The notes under the pieces were generated by a model. It ran no database searches. It saw nothing but the letters and a program-made list of their open reading frames with translations, and was not told the origin of the DNA. From contig JAULSN010000001.1 in assembly GCA_033439765.1 (NCBI GenBank), positions 3,410,001-3,474,000 on the forward strand: DNA of 64,000 nt, in the 5' to 3' direction. The first letter of the stretch is position 1. Every line of letters begins with the position of its first letter. Below, piece after piece: positions 39,184 through 48,541 of the stretch. A program made the translations under genes and the position numbers. Origin of the DNA: Lasiosphaeria ovina (Eukaryota > Ascomycota > Sordariomycetes > Sordariales > Lasiosphaeriaceae).

Positions 39184-40035
39184 GTGCGCAGGCCTTTGTC
39201 TATCGAATAGAGAGAGTCGAGGCGACTTTTGGGGATTCGTTTTGTATGTTTATATGTATGTATGTCTGCATTACCTGTACATAAAGACAGCATTGTTGGC
39301 GATCGGCAAAGAAGCGGCATCATGATAATGAAGGACAGTAGAGTCCGGGAGGAGCGTTTGCATGCCTAGGTGGCGTTTAAAAATATGAGGTTTTCTGTTT
39401 AAGTCTTTTTTCCCCTTTTTTTATAGATATAAGTCTTGGCCGTTCTCCCCTCCTGGGGATCAACTGTGAGATTGCATTGCATTTCCTACTGGGTTTAGTA
39501 TCTCGAGCGTTTCTCCTAAGTGCTGTAGGGCAGGTTCAGAAAAGGGGGTGATAACAACCAGAGAATCTCCCCTGAATTATTGCTTTCAGCAATGCTTCGT
39601 GCCTCATCAATTGAGGTAATGGCAAGCCGAAACCAAGAAAAAAACCAATACTAGATAATTCCAGTATTGTTTAAATGTCACCACGGATTATAGATTTGAT
39701 TTTCAATAAATAAATATTCAGACTGTACGTGGGTAGCACGAGCTCCATGCCACCTTCTCCACCACAGCCACAGGGAAGCTTTCCCGGGAGCTAAGGTAGC
39801 TTAGCTCTGTAGCTTACAGTGAGTGAGTGGGGGCTAGAACGCCCCAATAATGACGACGGATGATGCGTGGCTCGACAACCTTGGCGGAAGGTAGGTCTCA
39901 ATTTCGTCAGACCGGATCCCGTCATCTCTCTTGTGCAACTTCAAGAGGTATATCTACTACCAATAACATAACACCACGGCACCGTCCTCCCGCCCCAAAG
40001 ATAAAGTTCTCGCCTCTTCAATTGTGCGAACGAGG
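39184..40035. other. Intergenic: 3' UTR of the mannosidase gene and promoter of the next gene
   Basis: An A+T-rich tail follows the mannosidase stop codon. It includes a poly(A)-signal-like AATAAA at 39705-39710 and a CATAAAGA closer to the stop. No gene is supported between the two coding regions. Confidence 0.5.
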
Positions 40036-40753
40036 ATGGGCGCATCTGCCTCGAAAGCAGCGCAGAAAGGCGTGCGCAAGTTCCCCACGCGCGCTCCCGG
40101 AGCAGGAGCAGCAGCGACGTCGACGACTCGCCCACCACCACCGCCTCGTGCATCTGCATCTACATCGCAGTCCCAGCCGGCATCGCACACAAGGGACGAT
40201 GGTATGTAACGGAAGTTCGATTGAAAGAAGAGAAGAAGGACGGATGGCGGTGTGTGCTGACTGATTGACCACGTTGCATTGCATTGCAGCAACAACACAC
40301 ACCCCAGAGGCGGGCAGCGGCCGCCCCGACGAGACCTCGACGATAAACCCGGCGTTTGCTCACCGGTTGCGGCAGATGGGGGTGGCGGAGCCGAACCCGA
40401 CGTACTCGCCGTCGTCGATCGCGACCCCGGCGCCGGACGCGTCGGCGTTCGGCCAACGCGACCACGTACACGCGCCGTCGGCGCCGCGGTTCGCGCCGGC
40501 CGCGGGCAACGCCACGCTCGGCGTGCTCCAGGCCCGCCAGCGCCTCGAGGAGCTGGCGGAGCGCGAGTTCGCCGACATGGGTAGGTCCGGCGGCGACCAT
40601 GGTAAGGAGTTCCTCGACGTCGCGACGATAAGGGACGCGCTGGTGCTCCGGCAGCGCGGGACGCCGGCGGCGGAGATCGAGAAGCGGCTGAGGCTCAAGC
40701 AAGGTGTCGTGGCTAGACTGGGCCGGCCAGGCCTGGTCTCCCCAACATCGTAA
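40036..40753 (+). CDS. Small protein with myristoylation-type N-terminus and helical C-terminal region
   Basis: Exons 40036-40201 and 40290-40753 give 209 aa. The phase-1 intron of 88 nt has a GCTGAC branch site. The protein starts MGASASK, which fits the N-myristoylation consensus (Gly2, Ser6), followed by a basic stretch (AAQKGVRKFPTR) that could also help membrane or mitochondrial targeting. A Pro/Ser/Ala-rich middle precedes a helical block (VLQARQRLEELAEREF). The C-terminal segment (TIRDALVLRQRGTPAAEIEK, ending RLGRPGLVSPTS) looks like a small helix-turn-helix. I do not recognise the family. It converges on the dehydrogenase gene, with 239 bp between stop codons. An in-frame ATG at 40024 would add four residues and destroy the myristoylation motif. 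Confidence 0.8.
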
Positions 40754-40992
40754 AAGAAAAGAATGTCAAAAAAATCAGCAAGTCTTCTTTGATATTGCGC
40801 AGCGTCAGTCTGTCCTGGACATCGTCTTGTGCGAGTCTTTGTTACTGCCCACCGCCGCTCCTCCGTCTTGCCCTCCCCGGCGTGTATCATCTGAACCAAG
40901 GATATCATGCCATCACATGTCATATGTACATTTCATTATTGCCGCTCCCAGATTCTGCTTGGTACCCAACCCACACGCACGACGCGGCCCTC

Positions 40993-42065
40993 TCACCAAG
41001 CACAGTGACCTCCGTCGATTCTCAAATCAGCCCCCGTCATGAAGCTGCTGGCGTCGCTGAGCAGAAACACGGCGGCCCCGCGGTACTCCTCGGGGTAGCT
41101 CAGCCGCTTCAGCATGTTGGCGTCGGGCCACGCCGTCCGCCTCTCGGGGAACGCCTCGAAGAGGCCCTCCGTCATGGCCGTGACAATGTACCCCGGCGAG
41201 ATGGTATTGACGCGGATGCCGTGCTCGCCCCACTCGGCAGCCAGGTTGCGAGCCAGCTGGAGAACCCCGGCCTTGGAGGCGTTGTAAGCGCTGTAGAGGC
41301 CCGTCTTTTATGTCAGCCATCCATTCTCTCTGTCTCTCACACACTTGCACACAACGTCTCGCAGCGCTTGGGGGGTGGGGGAGGGGGAAGACGGCACACG
41401 TACGGGCATATCAGACCCCTGTTTGCGACGGTGCCGCTCATGCTCCCGATCAGGACCAGGCTGCCCTTCTGCTTGCGCTTGATCATCTGGCGCGCGACCG
41501 CCTGCGCCGTCATGAACACGCCGGTGATGTTGACGCCGAGCATCTTGTCCGATTCCTCGGCTGTGTACTCGAGCGCGGGCGTCTCCTGCTGGATGCCCGC
41601 CGCGGCGATGAGGCCGTCGACGTGGCCCTCCCTGTTGGCGATGCCCTCGACGATCTCGTTGAGCGTCTTCTGGTCCCGCACGTCGACGCGGTGGTACGTC
41701 AGGCTGGACCCCAGCTCCGCCCTGGCCCGCAGCGCCACGCGGCCGAACTCGCTGTCCTCGGCCGGGCGAGGGAGGCGGTCCAGCGCGTGCACGATGGCGC
41801 CCGCCTCGAGCAGCGCCTCGGCCTGCGTGAGCCCGACCCCCCGGCCGCCGCCCGACACGACCACCACCTTGTCCTTGAGGCTGAACTCTGCGAGCAGCGT
41901 GCTCCGCGCCGGGGCCTGGGCCTGGGGCGGGCTGTACCGTCTTGGGCTCTGGTGGAAGGCCCTGGCGAGGACAGTCGGCGTCATCATCCGGAGCGACTTC
42001 TGCGCGAGCAGGCCCCGAGGCACCATGGTGGCCACAGCCGCGGCCTTGGCTACGAATCCCGTCAT
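40993..42065 (-). CDS. Short-chain dehydrogenase/reductase, D-arabinitol 2-dehydrogenase-like, mitochondrial-type presequence
   Basis: NAD(P)-dependent oxidoreductase of the classical SDR family. It most resembles fungal D-arabinitol dehydrogenases and related polyol/sugar reductases; the substrate is inferred. Exons on the minus strand are 42065-41404 and 41290-40993, giving 319 aa. The 113-nt intron has GTACGT donor, GCTGAC branch and CTACAG acceptor, and joining restores ICPAYNASK. The coenzyme motif is SGGGRGVG (residues 71-78). Catalytic residues are Asn179, Ser210, Tyr223 and Lys227. The usual NNAG motif reads AAAG. The C-terminus (SSFMTGADLRIDGG) is typical of the family. The first about 40 residues are rich in Ala, Arg and Ser without acids (ending ARAFHQSPRRYS), a plausible mitochondrial presequence. 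Confidence 0.92.
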
Positions 42066-42981
42066 GTTGACGAACGGGATGGGCGATCACCGAATGCTGA
42101 TCAGTGTGATGTATGTATGTATGCGTCTACTTGTTATGAGCACGTCCCCGTATCAAAATGGAATTCGAGCTGGGCTGCTGCTTCTTTGTTCGGCCGGAGC
42201 TTGAGCTGCCTTATTTATCAGTTACCCGGACTGTCTGCCTCTTTGTTGTACAACGGACCGGGAAACGGTACCTGGTCCACAATAGGCCCAGGCTAGGATA
42301 TCTATCACGTTTGTTTGTGTGTACTTCCGGGGCGTTTTCTCTGGCTGGGCTGACCCGACCTTGTCCAAGTGCGATGATGGGCCGGTGACGCTATGGTTTG
42401 GTATATAGAGGGAAGGAGCTCCTGTGACAAAGTTATCAAACTCTGAAATTGAAGCAGGATCTCACGTTGGTGCAGTCCGGGAGGGTCGATTCAGAAAGAA
42501 GGAGCGAGCACCCAAGATCGAGCCATCGAGTCGTCCCCCGTTGCTCCTTCCCTCTTTTATACCACTAGGGAAATCCCATCCATCTCGTCTGTCTGTCTTG
42601 AGGAAGGTACATGGGCCCAAGGTCGATGCTAGCCACTTACTTCCATGAATCCAAATGGAATGGAGACCCTGCTGGACCATCTCTAGCACACGCCCACCTC
42701 AGTCGACAATGGCGGACAACAATAAACGTCCAATTCATGCCCCTCACCTGCCCGGTCTCAGGTACGCTCCCTTTACGGGCCCAGCCAGGGTCACCACACC
42801 ACGCTGTGTTACAGCTCTCTGGAGCTTCGGCCCAAGGCTAGACTCGGCCTTTGTGCAGCCGGTGAAAGGCCCCCCTGGCGAGCCGGTGAAGCTGAATGGT
42901 TCCCCATGCTGCCGGGCAGGTCCAATTGGATGGGAAGGGAGCTTCTTCATCTAGACCACGCAATCAATTCCGGCTCTGCGA

Positions 42982-43008
42982 CTGCTGCTGCTGCTGCTGC
43001 TGCTGCTG
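42982..43008. repeat. (CTG)9 trinucleotide repeat
   Basis: Nine uninterrupted CTG triplets in non-coding DNA. Confidence 0.9.
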
Positions 43009-45467
43009 CCCGCCGGTCTCGACCATGCCGTAGTCCTGGATACAACACTGCAGCCAATGTCGGCACAGGTGGGACTTAGCGCTGATCTTTTCTGTGGGGA
43101 AAACAGAACGAACCACCACAGCTCGGGCTTCCTCTTGCGGAATCCCGGCCGTGTGGAGAAGCCGGCGAGCGAGGGGCTCGCCGGGCGACGCCTAGTAGGC
43201 GCGACAGACGACACCAGGCAACCGCATTGCAGCTTTTTCGACACGGACATGATGGAGGAGCCATGGGGGGCATGGATGCCGGATGCTGAGCTGCTAGCTC
43301 AACATTGGCAGCAGCCGTCGAGCGAGTGCCCCGTCCTGTCGGCAACATCCAAGCGCAGCGCTGCGCTGCGCTGCGCTGCACTCGGGCAACGGCGGGGGAG
43401 GAGGGTTGCCATCTTGGGCATCTTCGTTGAGGGCAGCCGGACGTGTGGGTGGGTGTCGGGCGACCTGTGGGAAGGGTCACGCATGCATGCCCGTCCGGCT
43501 TGACAGGTCGGCCCTTGGTCGAGCGAACCAGACGGTCTGATGGGCAGCATGCCGACAGAGACGAAAATTGATCAAGAAAGCCCTCCTTTCACGATCGATG
43601 CCCAGCCCGACGCCACCCGCGGGTCGAGATAGTGTCGGCAGAACAACAATTGGGTGTGCCCAAAGCCAAACACGCCCGGTGTGGTGCCGTAGAGGTGCCG
43701 TGCCTCGATAACACTCGGCCGGCGATGCCAAAGGAAAGGGCCCCCCCCTCTCTCTCTCTCTCTCTGCAAGCTGCCAAACCCCGCGTCATTGGTTGTGCAG
43801 TGCAGAGAGAGCGTTTGGTCGCTGGGGCATGATGCACTCTGCACTCCGCATGCGCTGTGAGTGGGTCTCTCAACACTTCGGGTCTCCCGGCTCCAGGCCC
43901 TGCTCCAAAGCCATAGAGCAGACAGGGACGCGGCCCTCAATCTTTCCCCCCGCCAAGGAGCCGGGGCCCTGGGAAACGATTCGCCGTTGATGCCGATCCT
44001 GTGGTGTGCAAGACTGCAAGTTCGACCAACAACGATAAGGAAGGCCGAGACCACAAGCCCTCTCTGCTTGCAGCGCTCTGCAGCGCTTTGCAGCGCTTTG
44101 CATTGGTGCTTGATGTGACTCGTCTCGCCTCCGCTTTCCGCTTTCCGCTTTCCTCTTTTTGCCTGCCAAGTCCGTTTGGACCACAGCAAGCCACGATTGT
44201 CGCCGCCCCCCACCGGGAGCTGCCGAAGGGGATTCCGCCACTGCCGGCCGCCGTTGAGGATCGGCCTCAGCGGGTAACGTAACCGCGCCCACCGCAGCGT
44301 CCCGCCGCCACAAAAAATGGCAAAGCCATGCAGTTTTGGTCACGTCTTGCTGGTGTGAAGAAGTTTGAGCCCAGCGAGAAATGTGGTCCGTGTTATCCTG
44401 CTCTTTGCACTTCAAATTTATGTGGCTCCTTCCGGCAACCCGACAACTTTCTAGCCAATGGACGCCGCGACTCTTCTGCAATGCACCTGCGAAGGCAGGA
44501 TGCAGTTGTGAAATTTCCGTATCACCGCGACCTGTGGTCAGAGATCTACGAGGAAATGGACGGCACCCCCGCCGCCTATCATAGCCGGATCCCACCCTCC
44601 ACCTGGCTGACCTTTGCTCAAGAAGGATGATCGATGAGTTCAAATGTGAAAGAGGCTATATCGTCCGTGTGCTATTTCTGATTGTGAGGAATAGTACCAC
44701 GAGCCTCGTGGAGAACCTTCACGGCGGCATGGGAAAGAACGGGAGAGGGTGCATGGTCTATCCCACTGGTTTCGTAACCTGCCTCGTATGCATTTCAAAG
44801 CCCAGGGTAGTGTGGTAGCCCGTAGCTCGGTATCCCGGACGGCGACTCAGAGGGTGTGAGCCTTCCGTCTACGTAACCGGTTGCCGCCCCATTCCGCCCT
44901 ATCAGAAGCTCACGACTTGGCCCTATCAGATGGTGGCTCGGGTTGTTTTGTTTCCGATTTTTTTCTGCCTCCGGCCCTTTCTCTAGTACCCGGGCCCTGG
45001 CAGGCTCATTTAATCATGGTTCGATAATCGGGCGATGACGAAGTTGTGCGAGTCAGCTAGCTTAGCTGCACAGGTTCGTCCTGTGCCGTCCCGTCTGTTA
45101 ATTTGTGGAAAGACTCTGTCTGAGACCGTTTCTAATGTTCTACGGTCAAGTGTGGAACAAGTGGGCCAGGACCAAAATGTCCCACAGCACCAAGCCGTTT
45201 CCAGTTGGGTTGGACCACACATGGTGAAGACTAGACCACCGCGAACAAGTCGAGAAGCCGAACTCTCCAGAACACGCAGCCATTCCAATGGAAGAGCGGT
45301 TTTTCTAGAATGTGATGCCAAGTTGAGAAACCAAGCCGGTACAACTTGGTCTGGGTTGACGCAAATCTGGGCTCTCGTCTTTGATATTTGGGCAGAGCGA
45401 CAAGCAATCGTGGGCTAGGGGAGCTGGGGCTCTTGCGACTATACCTACCTAGATAATACGGGGTTGT

Positions 45468-45472
45468 ATTGG
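45468..45472 (-). promoter_or_regulatory. Inverted CCAAT box upstream of flavohemoglobin
   Basis: ATTGG, a CCAAT box on the minus strand, lies about 295 bp before the flavohemoglobin start codon. The distance suits a HAP-complex site; function is inferred. Confidence 0.3.
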
Positions 45473-45766
45473 TCAATTACCGGCGTTCTGCCACATGGCA
45501 ACTTGAACCGGGGCACCGACCTCGGCCCCGGTGGAGGGCGGGCCATCGTACGATGCAGTAGCCGTGCATCGTAATATGACTCGCTGAAATCTCTGGATGC
45601 TGAAAATGTCGAGCGGTTAGTGCTTCGAAACGAAGGTCGGCCTTGTTTACCAAGCAGGCAAGTTTCCGTGGTCTATCAAGGGCCTCTATGCTCGCTTGAT
45701 ACACTTTTGTTTCAGAGAGTCAAGCCGGCCACCCGATATCTTCTCGACGCCGTCCACACTTGTATC

Positions 45767-47029
45767 ATGGCTCTCAACTACAAACAGACCAAGCTGGTCA
45801 AGGACACCATCCCAGCCCTCCGCGAGCACGGGGAGCGGATCGCGTCCATATTCTACAGGAACATGCTGCGGGCCCACCCCGAGCTCAACAATTACTTCAA
45901 CAGCGTCAACCTGAAGAACGGACGCCAGCCTCGGGCCTTGACGGCCGTGATACTAGGGTTCGCGGCCAACATCAACAACCTCGCGGAGCAAGTCCCAAAG
46001 TTTGAGCGCATGTGCAACAAGCACTGTTCTCTGAGCATTAGGCTCGAGCACTATGAGATCGTCGGCGAGTACCTCATCCGGGCATATGCCGAAGTGCTGG
46101 GCCCCGCCATGACCCCCGAGGTCCAGGTCGCGTGGGAGAGGGCGTATTCGGTGCTGGCAAAGATGCTCACGGGGCGCGAGGCGCAGCTCTACAAGCAGTT
46201 CGGCAGCTGGTCGTCGTGGCGCAAGTTCAGGGTCGACAAGGTCGTGCCCGAGTCGGCCGACATCTACTCGTTCTACCTCGTGCCGCAGGACGGCGAGCCG
46301 CTGCCGAGCTTCCTCCCGGGCCAGTACGTGTCGGTGCAGGTGCCCACGCCCGACGGCCACCTGCAGGCGCGCCAGTACTCGCTCAGCGAGGCCTGGAGGC
46401 CCGACTACTACCGCATCAGCGTCAAGCGCGACGAAGGCCCCGCCTACGCCAACGCCGTGTCCAAGTCGTACCTGCACCCGGGCGCCGTGTCCAACCTGCT
46501 GATCGACCGCGTGGCCGCCGGCGCCGCCGTCGACGTCTCCCACCCCGCCGGCGAGTTCTTCCTCGACACCAAGGAGACCGGCGCGCGCCCGCTGGTCCTC
46601 ATCTCGGCCGGCATCGGCGTCGCGCCCATGGTGAGCATCGCCAACGCCGTCACACAGTCGCAGCCGGGCCGCCCCATCTCGTGGATCCACGGGTCGCGCA
46701 GCGAGCAGGTCCCCTTCCACGACCACGTCGCGCGGCTCCGCGCCCAGCACCCCGCCAGCTTCCGCACGGCCGTCTTCAAGTCGCGCGTCGTCGAGGGTGT
46801 CGACGTCCCCGGCGTCACGTACGACTTTGCGTCGCGCGTCGACCTGGCCCGCCTGAGCCCCGACGAGGACCGCTTGTTCCTCGAGCACGGCGGGACAGAG
46901 TACTTCGTCTGCGGCCCCGAGGCGTTCATGCGCGACGTGTCGCTCTATCTCCGGGCGCAGGGCGTGGCGGGCGCACATATCAAGATCGAGACGTTTTCTA
47001 CGGGCGATGCGGCGCTCGAGCAGAAGTGA
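45767..47029 (+). CDS. Flavohemoglobin (nitric oxide dioxygenase)
   Basis: Oxidises NO to nitrate with O2 and NAD(P)H, protecting against nitrosative stress. One exon, 420 aa, the usual family length. The globin domain (1-145) keeps the distal Tyr30 (B10) and Gln54 (E7, in NGRQPRAL), the proximal His86 (NKHCSLSIR) and the partner Tyr96 and Glu138. The FAD domain carries RQYSLS (202-207). The NAD(P)H domain has ISAGIGVAPMVS (279-290) and YFVCGPEAFM (379-388). There is no presequence after Met1, so a cytosolic enzyme is expected. The frame stays open for 49 codons upstream but starts with GTG, not ATG. AATAAA motifs at 47039 and 47325 are candidate poly(A) signals, and a 19-base G run lies in the 3' region. 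Confidence 0.95.
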   Translation: MALNYKQTKLVKDTIPALREHGERIASIFYRNMLRAHPELNNYFNSVNLKNGRQPRALTAVILGFAANINNLAEQVPKFERMCNKHCSLSIRLEHYEIVGEYLIRAYAEVLGPAMTPEVQVAWERAYSVLAKMLTGREAQLYKQFGSWSSWRKFRVDKVVPESADIYSFYLVPQDGEPLPSFLPGQYVSVQVPTPDGHLQARQYSLSEAWRPDYYRISVKRDEGPAYANAVSKSYLHPGAVSNLLIDRVAAGAAVDVSHPAGEFFLDTKETGARPLVLISAGIGVAPMVSIANAVTQSQPGRPISWIHGSRSEQVPFHDHVARLRAQHPASFRTAVFKSRVVEGVDVPGVTYDFASRVDLARLSPDEDRLFLEHGGTEYFVCGPEAFMRDVSLYLRAQGVAGAHIKIETFSTGDAALEQK

Positions 47030-47063
47030 AACGTCGGTAATAAAGGGGGAGGGAGAAGGGTGT

Positions 47064-47082
47064 GGGGGGGGGGGGGGGGGGG
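47064..47082 (+). repeat. Poly-G tract (19 G)
   Basis: An uninterrupted run of 19 G on the coding strand, 35 bases after the flavohemoglobin stop codon and so probably transcribed. Confidence 0.85.
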
Positions 47083-48032
47083 TGTTGGCGAGCGTGTGTT
47101 TTCTCTCTCTCTCTCGGGGCAGGCGTCGAGCGGGACGGGAAATGAAATGCACAGCGAGAAACGGGGCTATCTTTCGGGCGGACGGCCATGTTTATAAACA
47201 AGATTTATGAGTTGTATATATTGTTTTAATATCTAATAGAGTAGAGTAGACTTGGACGAAATTCGGAGAGGTGGTTCCCCGTTTTCGGCTTTTTCTCCTC
47301 TTTCGCGATTAGGTAACCCTTTGAAATAAAAGGGGAGGGTTACATGTGAAAACCAAAGGATGTTTTCTTTTCTTTTCCCGAAAATGCGGCCGGTGTAAGG
47401 AGAACCAAAGAAACACGGCCCTGTTCGGCTTTCGACGACCTCTCTTTAGAGTTGAGCTGCAGTGGCGATGAAAGGGGCTGCGGGTTTATTTATCCCTCCT
47501 TCGTGATTGGATAGCTCGCCGCAGTGGCCCAAGGAAGCTGAATTCTGGATATTTGCCAAGTTTCGACGCAGAAATCACGCCAAGAGGCTCTCGCCCTCTC
47601 TCGTCAGCCAGTGTGAGAGTGGGTGGCTCGCAGTTTGTAACAGGTTTCGTCTCTTCCAGCCCTCTCGGCAGCAGCAGCAGCAGCGCAGCAGCAGCTCGTC
47701 GGACTTTGGGCCCGGCCTGCCAATCATGTCTCGCCATCAACGCCAGCAACCACGGTGCCAAGCACTGCTTTTCTTTTCACATACTGCGTATCCTCTTCCG
47801 CTCAGAGGGATTGCGGCAGAAGAACTCCCAGGCCTGGCCCCGGCCCCGACCCCGACCCCGGCTCCGGCCCCGGCCCTGAAAGAGGCTGCTGGTCGCCTGT
47901 CTTCTTGCCTGGACATGCATTTTATTCCCGTCGTTCTGGGAACTTGGAGACAGACAGACAGTCACAACCTGCGTGCCGCTGCCAGAGCCTCGACCGACGC
48001 TGCGTAGTTTTCCTTGGCAGCCTTTTCTCGCT

Positions 48033-48064
48033 GGGCTGGGCTGGGCTGGGCTGGGCGGGCTGGG
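48033..48064 (+). repeat. (GGGCT)n array with G-quadruplex potential
   Basis: Seven GGG triplets separated by one or two bases, meeting the usual G3-loop pattern. The array lies about 480 bp upstream of the vWA gene start, on its coding strand. Confidence 0.8.
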
Positions 48065-48270
48065 CTGCGCATATCCATGTCCGATGGCTTGCATGCAGCC
48101 CCGGGGGTTCGTCCCGCGCCATCGCCAGCCGATTGGCTCCCGGCCGGGCTGGCTTCCGCCCAGTGGCTTGAATGGTGGCAAGGTAAGTGCCTGTGGATAG
48201 GCCCAGAACCCTCGCTCGGTTCCAGAGCTGCGCGCCCAAGCAGATAAGGCTCTCTTGGCAGGGGTGCTGG

Positions 48271-48292
48271 CGGTGGCGGTGGTGGTGGTGGT

Positions 48293-48320
<28 letters not shown>
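48271..48320. repeat. (GGT)n then (GCT)n trinucleotide array
   Basis: About seven GGT/GGC triplets run directly into about nine GCT triplets, 220 bp upstream of the vWA gene start. Confidence 0.85.
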
Positions 48321-48323
<3 letters not shown>

Positions 48324-48541
48324 TTGAGGCTGTGGTTTGCGAGCTCCGATGTCTTTCTTGGGTATGAAAGGTGAACGAGCCGCGCCCGTCGACAGACTCA
48401 AGAGTCACAAGGCTCCATCTTGCGTGTATTGTGACAACGGTCGTCGGGCGTTTGTGAACTGACGCGGAAACGACAACGTCTGAAAGCTTTGCTCCGAGGC
48501 GCCGAGGAGGCACACTTGGTCGGCACTTTTAGTCTCTCACA

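Larger units (their letters stand above)
42066..45766. other. Intergenic region between divergent dehydrogenase and flavohemoglobin genes
   Basis: A 3.7-kb divergent spacer. Open frames reach 257 codons (43870-44643 minus) but have no domain and no plausible splicing. It contains a (CTG)9 run, a (TC)n run at 43749-43765, GCGCT-type repeats near 43356-43379 and a triplicated CAGCGCTTTG-like unit near 44076-44102. Promoters of both flanking genes must lie at its ends. Confidence 0.55.
47030..48541. other. Intergenic: 3' UTR of flavohemoglobin and promoter of the vWA gene
   Basis: No gene is supported; the 166-codon frame at 47507-48007 is compositionally random. The region contains a 19-base G run, a (TC)n run near 47101-47115 and an array of seven G triplets at 48033-48064. 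An inverted CCAAT box lies at 48132-48136, about 406 bp before the next start codon, and a GGT/GCT repeat array sits at 48271-48320. Confidence 0.55.

Noticed and set aside
43870..44643. 257-codon minus-strand frame
   Set aside because: No recognisable domain; it competes with several overlapping frames on both strands and lies in repeat-rich spacer DNA.
46132..47040. 302-codon plus-strand frame overlapping flavohemoglobin
   Set aside because: Arg/Ala/Gly-rich shadow of the GC-rich flavohemoglobin frame, with none of the motifs seen in the true frame.
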